DNA of 64,000 bases from an uncultured Prevotella sp. (lineage in GTDB: Bacteria; Bacteroidota; Bacteroidia; Bacteroidales; Bacteroidaceae): the NCBI GenBank assembly GCA_946998205.1, contig CAMPYJ010000006.1, forward strand, positions 18,446 to 82,445, given 5' to 3'. Positions 45,626 through 53,693 of this stretch are shown here, piece by piece. Numbering within the stretch: position 1 is the stretch's first letter; the number at the start of each line of letters is the position of its first letter. The notes beneath the pieces were generated by a model, which saw only the letters and a program-made list of their open reading frames with translations, was not told where the DNA came from and did not search any database. The position numbers were made by a program, and so were the translations under genes.

Positions 45626-46908
45626 GTGATATAATAAAGAATAACATCTTAACTTCAACATACCTTATTACGTGGATTCTTACTTTGATATGGTATCAGC
45701 GAAAAAATAGCAAAATTGATGGTGGGACAGCTGCTATTTTCTTCTACATCGTCTATGCAGTATTCTCTATTCTTACCATCAACGATCCTCTTTTCTCCTT
45801 GATGTTTAACCCCTTACAAGTATTCCCCTACATCTACCTATACAGTATGCTAATGTTAGCATTGGCACCTGTTATATATAATCATATACATCCAACAAAA
45901 ATTATCACACCCCCTAATTCACGTATTCTTACCATATTGGCAATTTTTATTATCGTTAATGCTATTTTATTAATACCGAGTATTTTATCTGATGGCGTTA
46001 GTGGAATGTTTCAGTTGTTCACAGATGAAACTGCAGGGAAAGAAGCGTATAGCGAAATGCTCTCTCATGCAGACGAAACAGGAAAAACGATAAGTAATAT
46101 ACCCTCAATATTTTTTAATGCAACATCTCTTATTGCAATTTTCTTGCTATTTTATTTCTTAACAACGAATAAGAAAAATAAGTGGCTTATCTGCGGCTTA
46201 GCTTTTTGTGTGTGCCTAAATGTCTTTATACCTGTAACACATGGAATGCGTGGCGGAACTATTGAAGCTTTATTAGTCATAATAGGTGCCTATGCTTTAT
46301 TTTCAGCTTATATGGATAAACGCATAGTAAAAAGAATACGAAATATGGGAATCATATTTTTTTGTGCCATTTCACTTCCTATCCTTGCCATAACAGTAAG
46401 TCGTTTCGGAGAATCCGCAGGCGGAGCTGGTGGAGCTGTGAATTGGTATGTTGGGCAAGGAAGTCTCTATTTCAACAATTATGCCTTAAATGCGGGTGGC
46501 ACAAGAAATGGTGAACGTGTACTGAACTATTTCAAACGGTTAACAAATAATGATGTGCCACATAACTATGTGGAAAGACGCGATAAATACCATAATTTAG
46601 AGCTGGATGATAATTATTTCTCTACATTTGTTGGAGACTTCTGTATTGACTTCGGACCTGTTTGTGCGGTATTTATTTTTGTATTCTTTGCTATTGTCGC
46701 CACGAGGGCAATAAGAACTCAAAGAAAAGAAATAAAGCTACATCAAATACTTCTTTTGTACTTTACTCTTTGTGTAAGCCTACAAGGTGGAATGACTTTA
46801 TTTACTTTTTCTGATGCAGGAAATCTACAACTAATAGTTTTTGCAACACTATATATTTACTTGCGATACCATGAGAAGCTATTAGAGGTATTTCCTTTGA
46901 AGGAGTAA
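45622..46908 (+). CDS. wzy: Wzy-type O-antigen/capsule polymerase
   Basis: A 428-residue protein with about 10-11 hydrophobic helices and a long periplasmic loop (about 255-330: VSRFGESAGGAGGAVNWYVG through FVGDFCIDFGPV). That arrangement and its place after the flippase identify it as the polymerase. These proteins share little sequence, so family assignment rests on topology and context. AT-rich composition as in the neighbours. It is coupled to wzx by the ATGA overlap. Confidence 0.82.
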   Translation: MSDIIKNNILTSTYLITWILTLIWYQRKNSKIDGGTAAIFFYIVYAVFSILTINDPLFSLMFNPLQVFPYIYLYSMLMLALAPVIYNHIHPTKIITPPNSRILTILAIFIIVNAILLIPSILSDGVSGMFQLFTDETAGKEAYSEMLSHADETGKTISNIPSIFFNATSLIAIFLLFYFLTTNKKNKWLICGLAFCVCLNVFIPVTHGMRGGTIEALLVIIGAYALFSAYMDKRIVKRIRNMGIIFFCAISLPILAITVSRFGESAGGAGGAVNWYVGQGSLYFNNYALNAGGTRNGERVLNYFKRLTNNDVPHNYVERRDKYHNLELDDNYFSTFVGDFCIDFGPVCAVFIFVFFAIVATRAIRTQRKEIKLHQILLLYFTLCVSLQGGMTLFTFSDAGNLQLIVFATLYIYLRYHEKLLEVFPLKE

Positions 46909-46941
46909 TCGATAAAATTAGCAGAACTATATTTTAAAACA

Positions 46942-48087
46942 ATGAAAGCGAGAGTAATAGCATACTATCTTCCACAATTTCATCCCATTCCCGAAAATGA
47001 CAAGTATTGGGGAAAGGGGTTCACCGAGTGGACGAACGTGGCAAAGGCGAAGCCTCTGTTCAAGGGACATTATCAACCACGCATACCTGCCGATTTGGGG
47101 TTTTACGACTTACGTCTGCCAGAGGTGCGAGAGCAACAAGCGCAAATGGCTCGCGAAGCCGGCATAGAGGGCTTTTGCTATTGGCACTACTGGTTTGGCA
47201 ATGGCAAGAGACTGCTGCAGCGTCCTTTCAACGAAGTGTTGCAAAGCGGAAAGCCCGACTTCCCCTTTTGCCTGGCATGGGCAAACCATTCATGGAAAAC
47301 GTCTACATGGGAGAATGGAGGAAAAGACCGCATGATTGTGGAGCAACGTTATCTTGGTGAAGAAGATTACACCCTGCACTTTCAAGAAGTATTGCCCGCC
47401 TTTAGGGATAAACGCTATATAACCATTGAAGGCAAACCGCTGTTTGCCATTTTCGACCCCTATAACTTTCGCGATGTGTCTAACTTTATAAAGGCATGGC
47501 AGCGTTTGGCCAAAGAGAATGGGCTGAAAGGCATCTACTTCATCGCCATGAGCAACTCTACATCAACGTTACAGCGCAATGCAGACGGCACTCTAAAGCG
47601 TGTTGCCCCTAATTTGCAGTCAAGTGAAAGGGTCTACAATGATTTACTCAACTTAGGGTTCGATGGCATCAATTCGTTCGGTAAGTCGCGTGCTGAAATG
47701 CTCTACATGGGAAAATACGCGCGCATCGCCAAAAAGCTGCTGCATCAGTACTTGCCATTCCTGCCCACGCATCGCATCAATTACGAGAAGATAACGCAAC
47801 ACTTCTTCGCCCCGGAGGACAGCTGGCAAAACGTATATCCCTCAATATTCCCCCAATGGGACAGAACACCGCGCGCGGGCAACAGCGAGGGGGTATATGT
47901 GAACGCCACTCCCACCACCTTTAAAAAGCACGTTGAAGACGCACTGAACGTCATTGAAAATAAAGACATGGAACATCGAATACTCTTTCTTCGAGCATGG
48001 AACGAATGGGGAGAGGGTAATTATGTAGAACCCGACCTAAAATATGGCCATGGCTTTTTAGACGCCATCAAGGAAGTCATCGGGTAA
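46942..48087 (+). CDS. WbsX-like glycosyltransferase / GH99-like protein
   Basis: A 381-residue protein of the Glyco_tran_WbsX family (PF14307). Typical blocks are VIAYYLPQFHPIPENDKYWG, GFTEWTNVAKAKPLFKGHYQ, GFCYWHYWFGNG, CLAWANHSW and LRAWNEWGEGNYVEPDLKYG. Members appear in capsule and O-antigen loci and show a GH99-like barrel; the reaction is not firmly established. GC content rises again here compared with wzy. It is the last gene before 1.9 kb of repeats. Confidence 0.88.
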   Translation: MKARVIAYYLPQFHPIPENDKYWGKGFTEWTNVAKAKPLFKGHYQPRIPADLGFYDLRLPEVREQQAQMAREAGIEGFCYWHYWFGNGKRLLQRPFNEVLQSGKPDFPFCLAWANHSWKTSTWENGGKDRMIVEQRYLGEEDYTLHFQEVLPAFRDKRYITIEGKPLFAIFDPYNFRDVSNFIKAWQRLAKENGLKGIYFIAMSNSTSTLQRNADGTLKRVAPNLQSSERVYNDLLNLGFDGINSFGKSRAEMLYMGKYARIAKKLLHQYLPFLPTHRINYEKITQHFFAPEDSWQNVYPSIFPQWDRTPRAGNSEGVYVNATPTTFKKHVEDALNVIENKDMEHRILFLRAWNEWGEGNYVEPDLKYGHGFLDAIKEVIG

Positions 48088-48630
48088 CGGGGGACGTAAC
48101 ATGCGTCTCTGCGCACGGTTCTTAAAATGACGCGTTACGGCGAAAAACGGCCAACCATCCGACAGACGCAGAAGGGAGAGAACACCGAGCGGACTGATAA
48201 CCGTTGCTGAACTTTCTTTACAAAGTGCCTCTCATCTTTGGCGCGCGAACAACCAATGGCACGGTTGGCTGCAAATTCGCCAAAAATGAGCGTCGGTCAT
48301 AGATGGTTGTCATTGAGCGTGTTACGCACGCCACTTGCCACTCAGTTCTCATTTTTTCCATTTTATTGCGACTAAAGCATTGAGATAACCCTCCAATTGG
48401 CATACTTTAAGCTTGTCATGTGATGCAGATACCAACCCTGAAGAATGTTTCCAAGACTGTTAACTCAATGCTCCAAGCAGAGAAGACGCTTGTTTTGCTC
48501 AAGTAAGCATACGTTTGTCTGCCGTATGCCTGTCATCTTTTTTCTATTTCACAGATTTCAGATGGCCGTTTTTTGGTAAAACAATAAGACAAAAGTGCCA
48601 GACGCCTTCTCTAAGAGAAGTATCATTGAA
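48088..48630. other. Intergenic region without recognised gene
   Basis: About 540 bases with only short frames lacking motifs. No promoter box of full consensus was seen. It ends at the left end of a 1.14-kb repeat-built element. Confidence 0.5.
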
Positions 48631-48733
48631 GGACGGTTATTATCTAAAAACACCATTTTTTTGTTTCAACAACGAATGAAACCAATGAAACGAATCAACT
48701 TAACAAGACAATGAACGCAAGCGTTCTGCCAAT

Positions 48734-48971
48734 GAAACAAATCCGCCGGCATAAGCATGTCGCATGTCCTTCACAAATTCGTTTGATTCGGCGAACGCCG
48801 GCGTTCATTGTCTCCAACAACAGGATTCGTTTGATTTGCTTAATTCGTTGTTGAAACAAATCCGCCGGCATAAGCATGTCGCATGTCCTTCACAAATTCG
48901 TTTGATTCGGCGAACGCCGGCGTTCATTGTCTCCAACAACAGGATTCGTTTGATTTGCTTAATTCGTTGTT
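48734..48971 (+). repeat. Tandem duplication, 2 x 119 bp
   Basis: Units 48734-48852 and 48853-48971 start GAAACAAATCCGCCGGCATA and are identical or nearly so. Each contains the perfect palindrome GAACGCCGGCGTTC. A third copy is at 49612-49730 and a diverged one at 61275-61395. Confidence 0.9.
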
Positions 48972-49333
48972 GAAACAAAAAAATATGATTGTTTTTGAAG
49001 ACAAACGACCTTTGTAAATGAAAAGGGCATCCAAAGCAGAACAGCAAAATCACGGGCTGAAAGCCCAAAAGCTTACAGCCCAGGGTATCACCCTGAGGTT
49101 GGATGTATTGAGCTAATTACGTCCTGTAAGGACAAAAGCATTTGATTGTCATGTCCTTGTAGTTGCTTCTGCCCTTACAGGGCGCACACCCTCTCACGCT
49201 CTTACCCAGGGCGGATGCCCTGGGCTATAAGCTACTGCCCCTGCGGGGCGTACAACCTCTCTACTTCGCGGCTCACATGGAATCACACGGACATACCGTG
49301 GATATCCGTGAAACTCCGATGCGAACACGGCAC
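48961..49333 (+). repeat. Hairpin-rich (REP-like) repeat, copy B (373 bp)
   Basis: Near-identical to 31330-31701. One loop differs: CCCAGGGC-GGAT-GCCCTGGG versus loop GCGT in copy A, with the stem kept. This supports selection or mechanism at the hairpin level. Confidence 0.85.
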
Positions 49334-49383
49334 TATCATTGAAAGGCAATATCGTTGAACAACGAATGACACGAATCAACTTA

Positions 49384-49576
49384 GGCTGGTTCTATAAATT
49401 AGCTTTGTTAGATTTTGAGCTTATTTTTGAGGTCAAAATGCAAGAGAGTGAAGGAGTGTAGCGAGCTACACGACTGAACGAACTTACATTTTGAACCAAA
49501 AAGAAGCCAAAAGATAACAAAACGTATTTCATAAACAATTAATGACTATGTGCGGTGGTAATTTATAGAACCAGCC
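49384..49576 (+). mobile_element. GGGCGG element copy 6, diverged, inside a repeat with known empty site
   Basis: Ends are changed in parallel to GGCTGGTTCT and AGAACCAGCC. The hairpin stem is GTGTAG/CTACAC instead of GTATAG/CTATAC. The outer stem is TCAAAATGCAAG with CTTACATTTTGA, different in sequence from other copies but still paired. Perfect CTTA duplications flank it (49380-49383, 49577-49580). The uninterrupted site is seen at 48691-48712. Confidence 0.95.
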
Positions 49577-49611
49577 CTTAACAAGACAATGAACGCAAGC
49601 GTTCGGCGAAT

Positions 49612-49730
49612 GAAACAAATCCGCCGGCATAAGCATGTCGCATGTCTTTCACAAATTCGCTGTGATTCGGCGAACGCCGGCGTTCATCGTCTCCAACAAC
49701 AGGATTCGTTTGATTTGCTTAATTCGTTGT
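49612..49730 (+). repeat. Third copy of the 119-bp repeat
   Basis: Same sequence as the tandem at 48734 with a few changes (GTCTTTCACAAATTCGCTG). Palindrome GAACGCCGGCGTTC kept. Confidence 0.85.
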
Positions 49731-49835
49731 TGAAACAAAAAAAATGGTGTTTTTAGACAATAACCGCCCTTAAATAAAAAAACATCCTCTCTACGACATT
49801 TTTGTACGAAAACTATATTAATTTAAAAAAATAAT

Positions 49836-49843
49836 TATCTTTG
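49836..49843 (+). promoter_or_regulatory. Promoter -7 element before the second half of the exopolysaccharide locus
   Basis: TATCTTTG, exact consensus, 127 bases before ATG 49970. It suggests that genes after the repeat block have their own promoter. Confidence 0.6.
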
Positions 49844-49969
49844 CAAAAAAAATAGTTAACAAAAAAATGCAGACAACAGCACGGAACATGTATTAGCCAG
49901 AACTGATACCGCAACGTAAACTCAGGATGGCGCAAGACAACTCGTTGGAATTATAAAATAAAATCACTT

Positions 49970-50785
49970 ATGAGCACCGATTTAATTTCTGTCATCATAC
50001 CCTCTTACAAACCAGACAACTATATTTACAGATGCTTGGAGAGTGTTACCAGACAGGATATCGACAAACAACGCTACGAAGTTATTATAGTACTGAATGG
50101 ATGCAACGAGCCCTATTACACTGACATTCAGAAGTTTTTGCAACAAAAGTTTCAGGGAATCAAAACCTTGCTTTTGCAAACTGACGTTGCAGGCGTATCG
50201 AATGCCCGCAACATAGGCTTGGACAACGCACGGGGGGAATACATCACTTTTATTGACGACGATGATTGGGTGTCGAATAATTATCTAAAAGGATTATTAG
50301 AAGTAGCAAATCCCGACCATATAATGATTTCTAACGTAATACAAATAGAAGAGAAGACTCAAAAGCAACTACCATACTATCTTCATGCTACTTATCTAAA
50401 TTTAAAAGACATCAATCATGTATCAAAATTTAAGGTGCGCAGTTTTTTGTCTACAGCTTGTGTAAAATTGATACCAAAAGCAATTATTGAAAACAGACGA
50501 TTTAATAATCAGCTTTCAATTGGAGAAGATGCTTTCTTTATGTTTCTTATTTCAGATAAGATTAATGGGTTCTCCTTTACAAAATCAGACGTTATCTATT
50601 ATAGAGTAAAGCGTGATAATTCTGCAACCTATACAGAAAGGAATTTCAAACAACGATTAGAAATCGCACGGAAATTAATAAACGCATACAGCCACGCTTA
50701 TCTTCCTCATATAAGTAAATATAATCCATTGCTTTTTACCTCGCGTATTGTAGCAACCGTTATGAATTTGATTGGGATAATTTAA
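49970..50785 (+). CDS. GT2 family glycosyltransferase
   Basis: A 271-residue GT-A enzyme: ISVIIPSYKPDNYIYRCLES at the start, GVSNARNIGLDNARGEYITF and FIDDDDWVSNNY (DxD) in the middle, GEDAFFMFLIS as the catalytic-base region. It adds a sugar during repeat-unit assembly. AT-rich. The leader before its ATG (GTTGGAATTATAAAATAAAA) resembles that of the next gene (GTTGTAATTATAGAATAAAC), so the two genes or their leaders may stem from a duplication. Confidence 0.9.
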   Translation: MSTDLISVIIPSYKPDNYIYRCLESVTRQDIDKQRYEVIIVLNGCNEPYYTDIQKFLQQKFQGIKTLLLQTDVAGVSNARNIGLDNARGEYITFIDDDDWVSNNYLKGLLEVANPDHIMISNVIQIEEKTQKQLPYYLHATYLNLKDINHVSKFKVRSFLSTACVKLIPKAIIENRRFNNQLSIGEDAFFMFLISDKINGFSFTKSDVIYYRVKRDNSATYTERNFKQRLEIARKLINAYSHAYLPHISKYNPLLFTSRIVATVMNLIGII

Positions 50786-50857
50786 AAGTATACCGCAAGT
50801 GTGTATTTATGATTACCTGTGCAACAACACCCCGTTGTAATTATAGAATAAACCATT

Positions 50858-51613
50858 ATGAATGCTGAATTAGTTTCTGTAATCATTCCCTGTCATAACT
50901 CTGGCATTTATATAAAAGAGTGTGTGGATAGTATCTTACAACAAACGTATCAAAATTTTGAGATTTTGATTACTGACGATGGATCTACTGACACATCAAC
51001 AATTAAACTCTTACAACAAATAGAGCTGTGCGACAAACGTATCAAGGTGTTTTATGTAGATGGAAACAATGGTCCCGCTGCAGCACGCAACAACTCCATA
51101 ACACATGCTAAAGGACGGTACATCGCCTTTTGTGACAGTGATGACAAATGGCTTCCCAACAAGCTGTCTGACCAGATACCATTATTCGACAACAAAGATG
51201 TTGCTATCGTATATTCTGATTATGAAAAAATGGATGCGCAAGGTAAGCGAAACAACAGGATTGTACATGCGCCAAAAAGCCTTACATACGCCAAGTACCT
51301 TAAAGGCAACACAATAGGAAATCTTACAGGCATTTACGACACTCAAAAGGTGGGAAAAGTGATGCAGAAGAACATTCACCATGAAGACTATGTGTTGTGG
51401 TTGGATATTTTAAGGCGTGGTTGGACAGCCCTCAATACAAATACGGTAACTGCTGTCTACCGCATTCATTCCAATTCTATAACTGCCAATAAGTTAAAAC
51501 TATGCACTTGGCAATGGTATATATACAGACGCCATGAACACTTAGGTTTGATTTCCTCGATGTATTATTATTTACATTACGCATATAGAGCATTCGTTAA
51601 GTTTCTAATTTAA
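50858..51613 (+). CDS. GT2 family glycosyltransferase
   Basis: A 251-residue GT-A enzyme: VSVIIPCHNSGIYIKECVDS, ITDDGSTD, GPAAARNNSITHAKGRYIAF and CDSDDKW (DxD). It ends with a hydrophobic, Tyr-rich C-terminus that may associate with the membrane. It is probably cotranscribed with the GT2 gene 72 bases upstream and with licD 18 bases downstream. Donor and acceptor cannot be read from sequence. Confidence 0.9.
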   Translation: MNAELVSVIIPCHNSGIYIKECVDSILQQTYQNFEILITDDGSTDTSTIKLLQQIELCDKRIKVFYVDGNNGPAAARNNSITHAKGRYIAFCDSDDKWLPNKLSDQIPLFDNKDVAIVYSDYEKMDAQGKRNNRIVHAPKSLTYAKYLKGNTIGNLTGIYDTQKVGKVMQKNIHHEDYVLWLDILRRGWTALNTNTVTAVYRIHSNSITANKLKLCTWQWYIYRRHEHLGLISSMYYYLHYAYRAFVKFLI

Positions 51614-51631
51614 ATTTTAATATTTTTGAGT

Positions 51632-52495
51632 ATGGATTCACAATTAAACAACAGCTTACTTTCCCTTTTCAAGGCGTTTATAGCTTTTTGTGATGAACAC
51701 CATCTTACTTATTATGCCGCATACGGTACGGCATTGGGAGCAGTAAGGCATAAAGGCATGATACCTTGGGATGATGATATAGACGTATGGATGCCACGAA
51801 AGGATTACGATAAACTGTTATCTCTGAGAAGTTCACTAAATGGAACCAACTACGAAATAACAGATGTTAAAGATAAGGGATATTACCTATACTTTGCTAA
51901 GTTTTGTGACCGTAACTCTACTATTATTGAGCGTGAGGGTGAGGCATTAATGGGATTATATTTAGATATTTTCCCTTTGGACAATTACGATAACCATAAG
52001 GGAAAGTTTCTGAAAAGAATAAATTGGATATATAGGATACTGTGGCTCGTGTATGGACGGAGTTACAGAACCTATTCTTCAATCGAGGTGCGCACACATC
52101 TAAAGAAATGTGAAGTTAGCTTTTTGCCAAAGTTGCTGTTTTACAACATCCTTAAGCCGTTTAGGGGTATTGCCAAGATGGGTATTAAGAAGATACAAAG
52201 AGTTTTGCTTTCTATTCCAGAAACAAATAAGATATGGACTTATGACGTAAAAAGTAGTCTAAGTGTGATATTTTCTAAAGACTGGTTTGGAGACGGAATA
52301 AAATTACCTTTTGAGGATTTGGAAATAACTATACCCTCAAACTATGACAAAGTTTTGAAAACATATTATGGCGACTATATGACTCCTCCTCCAGCCACAC
52401 AACGCCAATCACAACACTACCGATATTTTATAGATTTAGACAAAAGATACTCTCGCAAGGAGATTATAGACAAGATGTTTGGCAAAAGAATGTAA
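51632..52495 (+). CDS. LicD-family phosphotransferase
   Basis: A 287-residue protein of the LicD family, seen in YYAAYGTALGAVRHKGMIPW followed by DDDIDVWMPRKDYDKL; the Asp cluster binds metal. LicD proteins transfer phosphocholine or similar phospho-groups onto glycans; here it may decorate the capsule repeat. ATG 51632 is taken in preference to TTG 51626. No choline uptake or activation genes (licA-C) are nearby, so the donor may be something other than phosphocholine. Confidence 0.88.
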   Translation: MDSQLNNSLLSLFKAFIAFCDEHHLTYYAAYGTALGAVRHKGMIPWDDDIDVWMPRKDYDKLLSLRSSLNGTNYEITDVKDKGYYLYFAKFCDRNSTIIEREGEALMGLYLDIFPLDNYDNHKGKFLKRINWIYRILWLVYGRSYRTYSSIEVRTHLKKCEVSFLPKLLFYNILKPFRGIAKMGIKKIQRVLLSIPETNKIWTYDVKSSLSVIFSKDWFGDGIKLPFEDLEITIPSNYDKVLKTYYGDYMTPPPATQRQSQHYRYFIDLDKRYSRKEIIDKMFGKRM

Positions 52496-52713
52496 CGAAA
52501 GGAACAAAAATACTCTCGATAGGGGTTTGTTTGAAAGAACGCAACTGTCTGCCGAAAGAAATAAGGTGAAGTATCAGTAGCTTGTTAGCTGATTGAATGT
52601 TATTACAATTGCATCGTAGTACGTTTACTTGTTAGAATGTACCTCTTCTAAAAATATGAAGCATCGCACATAATAAGCCAAGCAAAGATGCGTTATATGA
52701 TAAAAGTTACAAG
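52496..52713. other. Gap between licD and sugar transferase
   Basis: 218 AT-rich bases; no gene, hairpin or full promoter consensus seen. Confidence 0.4.
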
Positions 52714-53376
52714 GTGAAGACAATCCCGCCCTACATCAAATACAATGACGACATCACGAACCCTCGGTACATCCCCGACGGCATGAACGAGTTGGAGCGT
52801 AACGTCAAGCGCGCTGCTGATTTCTTGATTGCCATCCTTGCACTGATTGTTTTCTCACCCTTGTTTCTGCTTTGCTATTACCTGGTGAGGCGTGAGGACG
52901 GAGGGCCGGTGATATTCAAGCAGGAACGCATCGGGCGCTTCGGCAGGCCGTTCACCATTTACAAGTTCCGCAGCATGCGCGTGGACGCGGAGAAAGACGG
53001 CCCGCAGTTGTATGGGCACCAGCACGACAAGCGCATGACCAAGATTGGACATTTCTTGCGCAATCACCACTTGGACGAGCTGCCGCAATTGTGGAACGTG
53101 GTAAAAGGAGACATGGCGTTCATCGGTCCGCGGCCCGAGCGACAGTTTTACATCAACCAGATACTGCAGCGCGACTGCCGGTATTCGTGCTTGTACCAAA
53201 TCAGGCCTGGCGTAACCTCGTACGCCACGCTGTACAACGGTTACACGGACACTATGGAGAAGATGCTGAAACGGCTGGAGCTTGACTTGTATTATCTGGA
53301 ACACCGGTCGTGGTGGTTCGACATGAAAATACTTACGAAGACTTTCATCAACATCACGTTCGGCAAAAAGTTTTAG
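52714..53376 (+). CDS. Initiating sugar-phosphate transferase (WcaJ/PglC-type)
   Basis: A 220-residue monotopic phosphoglycosyl transferase: one membrane hairpin (DFLIAILALIVFSPLFLLCY), then VIFKQERIGRFGRPFTIYKF and HLDELPQLWNVVKGDMAFIG with PRPE. It transfers the first sugar-1-phosphate to undecaprenyl phosphate, starting the repeat unit. It lacks the multi-helix N-terminal domain of WcaJ. Start is GTG 52714; no in-frame ATG precedes it. The stop codon TAG is formed at the junction with a GGGCGG-element end, so the native C-terminus may have been altered. Confidence 0.9.
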   Translation: MKTIPPYIKYNDDITNPRYIPDGMNELERNVKRAADFLIAILALIVFSPLFLLCYYLVRREDGGPVIFKQERIGRFGRPFTIYKFRSMRVDAEKDGPQLYGHQHDKRMTKIGHFLRNHHLDELPQLWNVVKGDMAFIGPRPERQFYINQILQRDCRYSCLYQIRPGVTSYATLYNGYTDTMEKMLKRLELDLYYLEHRSWWFDMKILTKTFINITFGKKF

Positions 53377-53411
53377 GGCGGTACTATAAATTACCACCAT
53401 AAAGTTTTTTC
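53376..53411 (-). mobile_element. GGGCGG element copy 7, end fragment
   Basis: GGGCGGTACTATAAATTACC and then ACCATAAAGTTTTTT match one end of the element; unrelated GC-rich sequence follows. It abuts the sugar transferase stop codon. Confidence 0.7.
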
Positions 53412-53693
53412 ACGCGCGGGCAGGCTTGCGTGTAGTCATACCGCCGCCCCTGCCGGGTTCAACGTTCAGGTTCGCTCAGCAGGTTCGCCGGCATCTTGTG
53501 AAGCGTTCTTGCAGGAAGACGGCAGGCGGTGTATGCACAGTCACAACGCATACCAAGTGACAAAAAGACACGTCATTTAGCCCGCATTGGTTAATTTGCG
53601 TTAACGATTGCACGATTTAACACAAAAACCAATCAGTTCTATTTTGATTTGCGTATCTTGCGCACACTATTTAAGAACTGAAAGAAAAAACAA
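53412..53693. other. Region upstream of dcuB
   Basis: First GC-rich sequence without a gene, then an AT-rich stretch that probably holds the dcuB promoter (TATCTTGC at about 53656-53663 has the last positions off consensus). Confidence 0.4.

Larger units (their letters stand above)
48631..49769. mobile_element. Composite non-coding element with about 47-bp terminal inverted repeats
   Basis: The left end reads GGACGGTTATTATCTAAAAA and continues CACCATTTTTTTGTTTCAAC. The right end, inverted, reads GGGCGGTTATTGTCTAAAAA and then CACCATTTTTTTTGTTTCAA. Between them are a 119-bp tandem duplication, hairpin-repeat copy B, an inserted GGGCGG element and another 119-bp copy. Flanks are TGAA and TTAA. 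No protein-coding gene lies inside. The end motif GGnCGGTT recalls that of the shorter GGGCGG elements. Confidence 0.7.

Noticed and set aside
48734..48971. Tandem repeats considered as a CRISPR array
   Set aside because: The repeated unit is 119 bases with no variable spacers, and no cas genes are present.
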